Position numbers and translations under genes: made by a program
Notes under the pieces: generated by a model
Told to the model about the DNA's origin: nothing
The model's database searches: none
Seen by the model: only the letters and a program-made list of their open reading frames with translations
Part shown: positions 31,836 through 38,229 of the stretch, in pieces
Layout: every line of letters starts with the position of its first letter
Position numbering within the stretch: the stretch's first letter is position 1
Source: a virus
Direction: 5' to 3' (one strand)
IMG/VR virus record: IMGVR_UViG_3300005613_000180
Coordinates: 1-38,870 of that record
DNA length: 38,870 nt

Positions 31836-32288
31836 CTACTTCATTAAAAGACCAACTTCTAATTTTTTAATTCCGTCTTTGTACTGGTATTGGTAAAGAT
31901 TACAATCAGCTGAATCAGCTGAAAAAGCCTCTGGGAGATCGAATGAACAAACTCGTTTGTGCTTCTTTAAACTGCAGTGAGCGCAGGTGTAACACTTAAA
32001 GTCACTACGTGTTCGATCTTTCTTATCTATGAATCCCATGTCTTTTGCATTAAAATATTCACCCGCCAGCTTCTGAAACTTAGAGAAGCCTTCACGAGAT
32101 CTTTCTAAACTTTTAAATTCTTCGAGCGAGATCTCTATAGTGGTTTCTCTGTGGCCGCAGTCACTATTGGTGCATTGGCGTCTGCGGCGGACAGAACCAT
32201 TTACATTCCTTGTCGTTTCAATAGTGATTAAGCGGCCTTCGTGACATTTGTCGCAAACCAGCTCAGATTGGGCTCGATGTTGTTTCAT
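31836..32288 (-). CDS. Two-module zinc-binding protein
   Basis: A 150-residue protein. N-terminal module: C12-x-x-C15 and C39-x4-C44 with RRRRQCTNSDCGHRETT, resembling the NrdR or Ogr-type zinc ribbon, but without the ATP-cone domain of NrdR. C-terminal module: C99-x-x-C102-x-x-C105 and C114 and C129. It begins 13 bases after the tRNA-Leu and is likely co-transcribed with it. It may bind nucleic acid; phage transcription activators of the Ogr group have similar ribbons. Confidence 0.65.
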   Translation of the reverse strand: MKQHRAQSELVCDKCHEGRLITIETTRNVNGSVRRRRQCTNSDCGHRETTIEISLEEFKSLERSREGFSKFQKLAGEYFNAKDMGFIDKKDRTRSDFKCYTCAHCSLKKHKRVCSFDLPEAFSADSADCNLYQYQYKDGIKKLEVGLLMK

Positions 32289-32301
32289 AGTTTTGAGTGA
32301 T

Positions 32302-32390
32302 TGGTGCCTGAGGAGGGACTTGAACCCTCACGACCTTTGCGGGTCAACGGATTTTAAGTCCGGCGCGTCTACCGATTCCGCCACTCAGGC
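32302..32390 (-). tRNA. tRNA-Leu (UAA)
   Basis: Minus strand: acceptor GCCTGAG pairs with CTCAGGC, followed by discriminator A and an encoded CCA. The anticodon loop CTTAAAA gives UAA, which reads UUA. A long variable arm (class II, as expected for Leu) and GGTTCAA T-loop are present. The outer anticodon-stem pair is a C-U mismatch. A TATTCT box lies about 23 bases upstream. Confidence 0.92.
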
Positions 32391-32412
32391 TTAAAGGCAA
32401 AAGCCTTGTGGC

Positions 32413-32418
32413 AGAATA
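32413..32418 (-). promoter_or_regulatory. Candidate -10 (TATTCT) upstream of tRNA-Leu
   Basis: The minus-strand text agTATTCTGCC falls between the stop codon of the zinc-ribbon gene and the tRNA, 23 bases before its 5' end. It shares the box-plus-G form with the other candidate promoters. No -35 is identified. Confidence 0.35.
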
Positions 32419-32622
32419 CTACTTCTTTGAGTCGCTTTTAGCCTTTTTTGCTTTCCTCGCTTTATTAATGTTGTGTTTACCTGAGCACTCGTAACCACAG
32501 AAGGGTCCGGGCATCGATGCCTTCTTACTCTTTTTATTTAACCAACTTTTTAACTTGGCTCCTCTAAGCGTAAACGCTTTGTGGCACTGAGGGCATTTGT
32601 ACCACACCTCTTTGGGGTTCAT
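32419..32622 (-). CDS. Small zinc-ribbon protein
   Basis: A 67-residue, very basic protein. C10-P-Q-C13 and F-C42-G-Y-E-C46-S-G-K-H form a treble-clef-type site like those in HNH nuclease partners and transcription-associated ribbons, with a Lys/Ser/Ala tail (KARKAKKAKSDSKK). It probably binds nucleic acid. It is the gene just upstream of tRNA-Leu on the same strand. No endonuclease residues are seen. Confidence 0.6.
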   Translation of the reverse strand: MNPKEVWYKCPQCHKAFTLRGAKLKSWLNKKSKKASMPGPFCGYECSGKHNINKARKAKKAKSDSKK

Positions 32623-32681
32623 ACGTCTTGCGTGTTGCGGACACAGTATGCGCTATAAAACTCTAAGTAACAACCCCTGCC

Positions 32682-32996
32682 TCACATGTCATATACGGGG
32701 TAGTAAGCATTCGCCCATTTCTTGCAAGCGACAGTGTCGTAGCGGCCATGCTTCTCCATTTGAGAAACCTTGCACTTCTGAACTAACCGCTCAAATCCTT
32801 GCTTTTTGGCGGCATAAGTTTCATTGTATTTTTTTTCTTTTTCCGCCCACGAGTTGAAAAAGCTAAAGAGCATCAGTAAGAGAACGATTTTCCATACATT
32901 TCCGATAACGATTTTCAAAAGCTCGGGGCTTTTCCAAACAGCGGCAGCACCGATGATGTGTTTTCCGTTGACTTTTAGGTCCAAGTTGGAAGTCAT
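32682..32996 (-). CDS. Small single-pass membrane protein
   Basis: A 104-residue protein starting MTSNLDLKVNGKHI; I prefer the ATG at 32996 to an upstream one at 33035 because the natural N-terminus begins there. One hydrophobic helix (LLKIVIGNVWKIVLLLMLFSFF, in parts) is followed by a charged coiled region and two cysteines (KCKVSQ, VACKKWANAYY). It could be a spanin-like or other lysis accessory, but it lacks a lipobox and signal peptidase site. Confidence 0.55.
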   Translation of the reverse strand: MTSNLDLKVNGKHIIGAAAVWKSPELLKIVIGNVWKIVLLLMLFSFFNSWAEKEKKYNETYAAKKQGFERLVQKCKVSQMEKHGRYDTVACKKWANAYYPVYDM

Positions 32997-33067
32997 AGTG
33001 TTGTTCTTGTGACTTAGTAAGCATACAGCATACAAAACTGTTTTGCAACCCCCGAAAAAGCTGCTAC

Positions 33068-33073
33068 TATACT
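33068..33073 (+). promoter_or_regulatory. Candidate promoter for the methyltransferase operon at 33092
   Basis: TATACT (33068-33073) lies 18 bases before the ATG, and TTGCAA (33043-33048) lies 19 bases upstream, the same 19-base spacing seen at 24378. The spacing is longer than the usual 17. Confidence 0.45.
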
Positions 33074-33091
33074 GGCAACTTCTAAATTCTT

Positions 33092-33814
33092 ATGTCCTCC
33101 AAGTTCAAAGAGCTTATGCAACAGCTGGGAACAGAAGACGTAAAGGTAAACGCTCCTCAAGGTCAACCTCAAGGGGTCCCAGTAACTGTTGAGAATAAGA
33201 AAAAACTCGACGATCGCTATACGTTTAACCAAGGGTGGTATGACGCCCTTCTTAATACCGAAGCGATTGTCAATGAGAGAGAAGAATTAGAAATTTTCCG
33301 TTTAGATCCCTCCAAAAAACGTCAGATTGTCGAAATCGGGGTTTACGAAGGCGCATCCAGCTGTTTCTGGAGTGATTTTTACCTTGATCATCCCGAATCA
33401 CGCTTGATCTCTATCGATCCGTTTACTGGAAGCGAAGAGCACCACGAAAATCCTCAAAATTATCCAGAATTAGAGAATATTGAATTAACAGCTCGCGGAA
33501 ATATCGCGAAGTCCAAAAATGCCGCCAAAGTCTCAATACTTAAGGGTTTTTCACAGTTCGTATACAAAGACCTTATCCTCGAAAACGGTGACCTTCCATG
33601 GATTGACCTCCTATACATTGATGGGGCACATGATTCTACCTCTGTTGCGCGTGATGTTTGCATGTATGTTCCTCTGGTTAAGTCTGGCGGCGTTGTAATT
33701 TTTGATGATTACGCCCATCCCGATGTCCGTAGGGCAGTCGATATGGCTCTAAATGCATTCGCCACAGCGGAAAAGGCGGCATTCACTGGTTGGCAGTTGA
33801 TCGTTAAGTTCTAG
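33092..33814 (+). CDS. Class I SAM-dependent methyltransferase (Methyltransf_24-like)
   Basis: A 240-residue enzyme: V-E-I-G-V-Y-E-G-A-S (about 86-95) as motif I, I-S-I-D-P-F (about 108-113), L-L-Y-I-D-G-A-H-D (about 171-179) and V-V-I-F-D-D-Y-A-H-P, the pattern of Methyltransf_24 proteins that act on glycans or small molecules. The N-terminal 50 residues are variable. It is followed after 2 bases by the YkgJ-type gene, so they form one operon. The second methyltransferase in this window (30315) is from the same broad group. Confidence 0.75.
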   Translation: MSSKFKELMQQLGTEDVKVNAPQGQPQGVPVTVENKKKLDDRYTFNQGWYDALLNTEAIVNEREELEIFRLDPSKKRQIVEIGVYEGASSCFWSDFYLDHPESRLISIDPFTGSEEHHENPQNYPELENIELTARGNIAKSKNAAKVSILKGFSQFVYKDLILENGDLPWIDLLYIDGAHDSTSVARDVCMYVPLVKSGGVVIFDDYAHPDVRRAVDMALNAFATAEKAAFTGWQLIVKF

Positions 33815-33816
33815 TT

Positions 33817-34176
33817 ATGGGTTTTCCTTGCACCCAGTGCGGCATCTGCTGCCGTTCCGTTGGTTTGTGGCTAAAAGAAACCGAAAACCAGCAGGAGCCT
33901 GCATTTAAATATGCGATGGAAACTTTTCCCTATAAAACCGACGAACTTGGAGTCTGCGAAAAGTTCATATCCGAGGGAGATCATCCGGGTTGCTCTGTCT
34001 ACGAAGATAGACCTCTGTTATGTGACTCGGACAAAATGGCTGTTCTCATGGGAATACAACCAGAGGAACTATATAAACTCAATGCCATAATGTGTAACTA
34101 CATGATTCGGGCTGCCGGTTTACCGGCAAGTTATCTCATCGACGAAGATCAGTTCAACGGCTCTGCCACAGAATAA
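33817..34176 (+). CDS. YkgJ-type cysteine-cluster (metal-binding) protein
   Basis: A 119-residue protein with the signature P-C5-x-x-C8-G-x-C11-C12, C47, G-C59-S-V-Y-x-D-R-P-x-x-C69 of the YkgJ/CxxCxxCC family (zinc or iron chelating). Family members are often partners of oxygenases or methyltransferases and occur widely. The gene directly follows the methyltransferase (stop and start 2 bases apart). Role unknown; a metal-dependent modification with its neighbour is one possibility. Confidence 0.8.
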   Translation: MGFPCTQCGICCRSVGLWLKETENQQEPAFKYAMETFPYKTDELGVCEKFISEGDHPGCSVYEDRPLLCDSDKMAVLMGIQPEELYKLNAIMCNYMIRAAGLPASYLIDEDQFNGSATE

Positions 34177-34250
34177 TATCCACAAGCTCGCCTGATATAT
34201 TGGCTTCTTTTCTTTCACTTTTTTGCACTCCCCCTGTCCCTTTACCCATT

Positions 34251-34269
34251 GTTAACCTGTTCTTAACTT
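34251..34269 (+). promoter_or_regulatory. Weak two-copy Pho-box-like repeat
   Basis: GTTAACCT-gtt-CTTAACTT has the 8+3 spacing of the cyanobacterial Pho box, with a G instead of a pyrimidine at the first position. It lies between convergent genes, so there is no obvious downstream target on the plus strand. Confidence 0.25.
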
Positions 34270-34281
34270 TGGCCCTGGGTT

Positions 34282-34518
34282 TTATTCTCTTCGTCCAGTC
34301 CCAAGCAAACTTAACACTGTCGCCGTCGCGATCCCAAACAAATTTTCCGTGCGACTTCCTAGCTTAGGACATGTGTTTGCCATCGTCGCTTCTTCCTTGG
34401 TTTCTATTACATTTGCACATTTAATAAAACTAAAGCCCAACAACACAAACTGACAAAAGAACACTGCCACGAGTGCCCTCAACAAAAAGACTTCCCTCCT
34501 GAATGGAGAGTTAGCCAA
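34282..34518 (-). CDS. Small membrane protein, holin-like
   Basis: A 78-residue protein with two hydrophobic helices (FLLRALVAVFFCQFVLLGFSF and LFGIATATVLSLLG, in parts) around a C-P-K-L-G-S-R-T-E-N turn. The pattern C-A-N, acidic, then C-P-x-x-x-x-R-x-x-x-x-F recalls small proteins near lysis or virion genes of cyanophages. It overlaps the upstream gene by 8 bases. A second holin or antiholin is possible. Confidence 0.5.
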   Translation of the reverse strand: MANSPFRREVFLLRALVAVFFCQFVLLGFSFIKCANVIETKEEATMANTCPKLGSRTENLFGIATATVLSLLGTGRRE

Positions 34519-35146
34519 ACCTCTTTCTTAGGATATCTTCTTGTGCGCCACGAAGAGCCTCACGGAGTCGATCGCTTTTAATGCTTTCATAACCTCCGAC
34601 TGGCCCCATCTGAGCCATCGCCCGATCTAATGCACTGACCGCATTACGTTCTACAGCATCTACTTCATTCATAGGGTTCCCACCCGTGGCCACTGCAGGA
34701 ACTGGGGAAGATACAGGCACTGGAGTATCAACAGTGGCTGGACCTGTTTCCCTTGCTGCTCGTGGTGGGATTACATCTACATCCGTTTCAGACCGCCTTG
34801 GCGGTGTTTCAGACAAAGTTGCAGTAGGAACTTGACCTGGCTGAATCCCACGCTCAAGGAGTTTTCGATCCTCCTCACGCGCTTTTCTCAACATTTCGTC
34901 TTCCCCTGCATTTACAGGGTTATACATATCCGCACCGATCAAAGCGCCAACAGGCATTAAAACCGGATTGGGTGCGGACAATGCACCATACATAGCGCCG
35001 CGAATAGGATCAGGAAGATTTAACTTATCTGCAACAATATCCGCAGCAGCTCCATAAAGGAGACCGCCTCGTACTCCAAGAGGATTTAGAAGTCTCTTCG
35101 GATCTTGATAGATCCTACGAGGATCTAACCAGCGTGGAAATTCCAT
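34511..35146 (-). CDS. Virion-associated protein of unknown function
   Basis: A 211-residue protein. The first 80 residues are amphipathic and hydrophobic in part (GVRGGLLYGAAADIVADKL; LMPVGALIGADMY); the middle is Pro/Thr/Val-rich linker; the end is helical and basic (LREALRGAQEDILRKRFG). Composition matches internal or ejected proteins. Transcribed with the M23-like and metalloprotease genes. Not recognised. Confidence 0.5.
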   Translation of the reverse strand: MEFPRWLDPRRIYQDPKRLLNPLGVRGGLLYGAAADIVADKLNLPDPIRGAMYGALSAPNPVLMPVGALIGADMYNPVNAGEDEMLRKAREEDRKLLERGIQPGQVPTATLSETPPRRSETDVDVIPPRAARETGPATVDTPVPVSSPVPAVATGGNPMNEVDAVERNAVSALDRAMAQMGPVGGYESIKSDRLREALRGAQEDILRKRFG

Positions 35147-35150
35147 TTAA

Positions 35151-35336
35151 TTAGCGAGGTGCGCGAACACCCATCATCTGGTTACCGCCGGTTTCGATCA
35201 TCATGTTGCGAAACCCTTCGGTATCAGCTTCCTTACGAGGACCGCTACCGGGCATTTGCTCGTTGCCTTGACGCATTTCATTGCGCTTGGCTCTGCGATT
35301 CTTCATTTTCTCGCCAGCCATGCGAACGCGAGCCAT
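35151..35336 (-). CDS. Small Met/Arg-rich protein with MARxRxAGE start
   Basis: A 61-residue protein starting MARVRMAGEKMKNRRAKR and ending MMGVRAPR, with many Met and Arg. The N-terminus matches that of the gene at 6210 (MARIRLAGE). It lies 4 bases upstream of the next virion gene and 24 after the M23-like gene, so it is in the same operon. It is likely nucleic-acid-binding from charge, otherwise unknown. Confidence 0.5.
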   Translation of the reverse strand: MARVRMAGEKMKNRRAKRNEMRQGNEQMPGSGPRKEADTEGFRNMMIETGGNQMMGVRAPR

Positions 35337-35360
35337 AACCTTTATACCAATATGCCTTAA

Positions 35361-36188
35361 TTATAAAACAGACCGTCCAGGTTTAAAGCTTGACATCGCT
35401 TGCTGTGCTAATTCAGCGATCATATTTGAAGTCCTCTGTGTTTCAGTAATACCGGCTTGCTGAATCTCTTTTTCCACGGGGTTAGCTTGACGTTGTTTTC
35501 TCTCACTTACCACTTGTCTTAACGCTTGTTCAATTCGACTGGTATCACTGTCCTCGCTAGATATAGGGGCTGGGTCAGTTCCACTAAAATCAGACGCTCC
35601 CTTCGCTGAAGCCATCAAACCACTTAAAAGGTTAGTCAAAACAGTGGACCTAGTCGATCCATCGGACTTAGTCGAGTAATTATCGATCCGAGCCACATCA
35701 CCCTGGTACTCAGATCCCCAAACAGGTGCGGGTTTTTCCGATGATGGCGTACTCGTTTGCGTGGGAGGTGCAGAAAGATTCGCACTGGACACCGCAGCAC
35801 CACTCAAAACCTTATTTTTCGGGCTTCCATGCAAAAGAAGCGCCTCATACGTCTTTCCGTTGCGTTCAAAAGCATATTGGGACATGATACCGCCCCCTTT
35901 ATCGCGAAAAGTCGTTAAATAACGACCTCCAACGACTTCAACTGGCGTATTTTCAGGCGTGGCGTAATCTAAACCCTTGTGAAACCGCGAAGCTCCAGGG
36001 ATACCAGTGTCGCGTGGGCCATATCCACTGGTTTGACGATACAGATCGACTAAGGGCTTGTCTCCAACGCGCAAAACATCCTCAAAACCACGCGGGTCGA
36101 TGTAGTCACCGACTTCTGGGTCGTAAATACGAAAATCTAAATGTGGACCAGAGCCAACTCCAGTAGCGCCAGTGTAGAAAACAGACAT
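35361..36188 (-). CDS. M23-like peptidase in permuted order, with shared tail tag
   Basis: A 275-residue protein. Residues 10-33 (G-S-G-P-H16-L-D18-F-R-I, then GDYIDPRGF) match what normally ends an M23/LytM domain (G-P-H-L-H-F then D-P). They are followed by S-R-F-H70-K-G-L-D74-Y-A-T-P and L-L-L-H120-G, which normally begin and continue the domain, so the halves are swapped. The usual second His of H-x-H is Asp18. If active it would cut peptide cross-links of peptidoglycan. A Ser/Pro linker leads to the tail SFKPGRSVL, shared with the lysozyme at 5138. It is probably virion-borne. Confidence 0.7.
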   Translation of the reverse strand: MSVFYTGATGVGSGPHLDFRIYDPEVGDYIDPRGFEDVLRVGDKPLVDLYRQTSGYGPRDTGIPGASRFHKGLDYATPENTPVEVVGGRYLTTFRDKGGGIMSQYAFERNGKTYEALLLHGSPKNKVLSGAAVSSANLSAPPTQTSTPSSEKPAPVWGSEYQGDVARIDNYSTKSDGSTRSTVLTNLLSGLMASAKGASDFSGTDPAPISSEDSDTSRIEQALRQVVSERKQRQANPVEKEIQQAGITETQRTSNMIAELAQQAMSSFKPGRSVL

Positions 36189-36196
36189 TTTTGTGT

Positions 36197-37135
36197 TTAA
36201 TAAGAAACAGGGTAAGGATAACGAGATGCCTGAATATCTAAATAAGGATCCTTATCTATAAACTTACCAGCTTCAGTTGCATCGCCTAACGTTTTCTCCG
36301 TAAGCTCAAAAGCCCGTTTAAGTTGAGCTTGCCTCGCAGTTTGATACTCATTATTTAAACCAAGACTCATTAATCTGCGAGCATAATCATCCCTAACGTC
36401 TACCATAGTGTTTGCATCACCGCGTATAACAGGAGAAAAACCCTTAGGGCCAAAAACTTGAGCACTACCGTAATAATCAGGATTAAATTTATCGTAGGCA
36501 CTTTCAGGGATATTAGGGACTGTAAAACCACGTTCGGCTGCCTCTGTACCTTTAAATATGTATTGCATAGGGTACATCCCTAAATCTTCTTTACTACTGT
36601 TATCTTCTAAACCCTGAGATTTATAATAGTCATCTGCATACTTCTGAGCTTTTAACTCAGCCCTAAGCCTGCCTCTAGGACCTTGAGTAGCTAAATACTG
36701 ACCTAAAAACTCAGCAGGATTATCAAAATACGGACTCATTATCTCACCAAAGTTTTCCTGGCCTTGTCTTTCAGACATCATTTCTTTGGGAAGAGTTGGG
36801 TCAAGCGCGTGACCTGCTTCATGAGCAAGGGTAAAAAGACTCCCTGTTTTAGGATTTAAGTGAATAACTCGTTTATCGAGGTCCGAATGACCACCCTCAG
36901 GATTAAGAGGTGTGTAGTAACCCGCAGAATCCTTAGGGGCTTCGAGACTGTTGGGCCGAATATCTATATTTAAATTTTTAGTACTACGAATAAAATCTAC
37001 TAACTGCTGCGCTTCCGTAGAAGGCACAAAAGAATAAGGTTGGTTTGCTGAACTAACAGGATATTTGTCACTAAAAATAAACTCACCGGCAGATATGGGT
37101 TCACTCTCTGGAGTATAAAAAACGTTCTTAGCCAC
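36197..37135 (-). CDS. Virion-associated zinc metalloprotease (HExxH)
   Basis: A 312-residue protein with T-L-A-H105-E106-A-G-H109-A-L-D, the HExxH zinc site of gluzincin-type proteases, and N-P-A-E142-F as the likely third ligand. The C-terminal half is Tyr/Asn-rich and ends YPYPVSY. It lies 8 bases upstream of the M23-like gene. It could process virion or host proteins at entry. The fold around the motif is not clearly ImmA/IrrE or other known type. No signal peptide. Confidence 0.7.
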   Translation of the reverse strand: MAKNVFYTPESEPISAGEFIFSDKYPVSSANQPYSFVPSTEAQQLVDFIRSTKNLNIDIRPNSLEAPKDSAGYYTPLNPEGGHSDLDKRVIHLNPKTGSLFTLAHEAGHALDPTLPKEMMSERQGQENFGEIMSPYFDNPAEFLGQYLATQGPRGRLRAELKAQKYADDYYKSQGLEDNSSKEDLGMYPMQYIFKGTEAAERGFTVPNIPESAYDKFNPDYYGSAQVFGPKGFSPVIRGDANTMVDVRDDYARRLMSLGLNNEYQTARQAQLKRAFELTEKTLGDATEAGKFIDKDPYLDIQASRYPYPVSY

Positions 37136-37200
37136 GTGGCTACTACAAACAACCTCAACAAATTCTAAATCAAATTTTCCGCGCCAAAAATTTTTTTAAA

Positions 37201-37274
37201 TAGGGGTCGCGAGGATCGAACTCGCCTTCGGCAAATTATGAGTTTGCTGCATTCCTCCAGATTGCTAGACCCCC
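37201..37274 (-). tRNA. tRNA with CAU anticodon (elongator Met or Ile2)
   Basis: Minus strand: GGGGGTC / GACCCCT acceptor (the outer pair G-U), D-stem GCA/TGC, anticodon stem GCAAA/TTTGC with loop CTCATAA, T-stem GCGAG/CTCGC with TTCGATC. Discriminator A; CCA is not encoded. The anticodon stem lacks the three G-C pairs of initiator tRNA, so it is elongator Met, or Ile if C34 becomes lysidine. Confidence 0.9.
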
Positions 37275-37290
37275 GCTCAGTTATTATACT
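37262..37290 (+). promoter_or_regulatory. Sigma70-type promoter for the HNH gene
   Basis: TTGCTA (37262-37267), a 17-base spacer and TATACT (37285-37290) precede the GTG at 37311 by 20 bases. The -35 overlaps the 5' end of the tRNA on the other strand. It is the best-formed of the TATACT promoters here. Confidence 0.65.
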
Positions 37291-37310
37291 GCTACTTACA
37301 TATTCGAGGC

Positions 37311-37832
37311 GTGGTTGAAACCTGGGTGCCTATAAAAGGCTACGAAGGACTCTATGAGGTTAGTGACTTAGGAAGAGTCTATAGCTTAGGTAGAACCATT
37401 CGCGGTGTGCGACGTGGAACAGAGTGTGACATCACGTATAAACCCAAAATCTTAAAGGCTCGTAACAACAGAGGGTACAAGTACGTATCTCTCTGCAAAG
37501 ATGGTGTCTTAAAGATAGCAAAGGTTCATTTACTTGTCGCAAAAAATTTTTTAGAACCTGTTCCTGGGAAACCGTTTGTCCTCCACGGGCGGCGTGGATC
37601 TCTTTGTAATGAAGTCTCGAACCTTAGATACGGCACACAAAGTGAAAACGCGCTCGACAAACACTTAGACGGGACTTTCCCAAATACTATACCTGATGAA
37701 ACTGTTGCTGAAATTAGACATATTTACGCAAACTCTGAATTAAATTATGCACAGCTTGCTGATCTGTATTCAATAAGCATCAGAACAGTAGGTCGAATAG
37801 TACGCCGTGACTCTTACAAACACTTAGTGTAA
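37311..37832 (+). CDS. HNH homing-type endonuclease (NUMOD4 + HNH + HTH)
   Basis: A 173-residue, GTG-started protein. NUMOD4 at 3-30 (TWVPIKGYEGLYEVSDLGRVYSL), HNH at about 70-115 (K-V-H73-L-L-V-A, then V-L-H92-G-R-R-G-x-x-x-N100, V-S-N104-L-R-Y-G-T-Q-S-E-N), and a C-terminal HTH (ETVAEIRHIY, AQLADLYSISIRTVGRI). The usual H-x-D-G is H-G-R-R-G, so activity is uncertain. Such genes move as free-standing endonucleases in phages. It lies between the CAU tRNA and a long intergenic region, oriented opposite to the virion genes. Confidence 0.8.
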   Translation: MVETWVPIKGYEGLYEVSDLGRVYSLGRTIRGVRRGTECDITYKPKILKARNNRGYKYVSLCKDGVLKIAKVHLLVAKNFLEPVPGKPFVLHGRRGSLCNEVSNLRYGTQSENALDKHLDGTFPNTIPDETVAEIRHIYANSELNYAQLADLYSISIRTVGRIVRRDSYKHLV

Positions 37833-38229
37833 CTCTATGCACGAACTCCCCAAGCTGAGTTTACCTGGAAGATACCCAAACCCTTCTCGCCCACCACGTC
37901 GGTAAGCCCGCGCATTTAAAAAAAAGCGACAAAATTGCGGTCCTATCATGCGCGTGCGTGCGGATGCGGGGGTGGGGGCGTGGCTTAGTTAAATACTATG
38001 TGTTAATTATCAAGAATTAATCACGATTAAGTTTGCATTATTAACCAACTGGGCGGGCAGTTAATTTTACTTTTTAGTTTAAGTTTATTCGTATTAGTTA
38101 CACGATCTAGTCACTGTTAATTAGTAACAATCAACAATCATTAATTAATACTATTTATTTATAATTATATTTTAGTTTTTATTTATATCACTTAGTCTTA
38201 CAATACTTTTAAGATCGCCCAGTGAATAG
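37833..38229. other. Gene-free region: G-run segment then AT-rich segment
   Basis: No frame looks coding. At 37968-37978 GGGGG-t-GGGGG lies in a GC-rich patch (gcgcgtgcgtgcgg before, gcgtgg after) that could form a G-quadruplex. From about 37985 to 38215 the sequence is AT-rich, with many TTAAT/ATTAA motifs, including TTAATT-atcaag-AATTAA near 38003. The low melting temperature and position next to the Pho-box array make it a candidate control or replication region, but nothing proves it. Confidence 0.4.

Noticed and set aside
34140-34176. Hairpin TGCCGGT-tt-ACCGGCA near 34114 as a terminator
   Set aside because: It lies inside the YkgJ-type gene and is not followed by a T-run.
37201-37274. 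tRNA gene as a phage integration site (attP)
   Set aside because: No integrase is present and no duplicated tRNA end is visible in the window.
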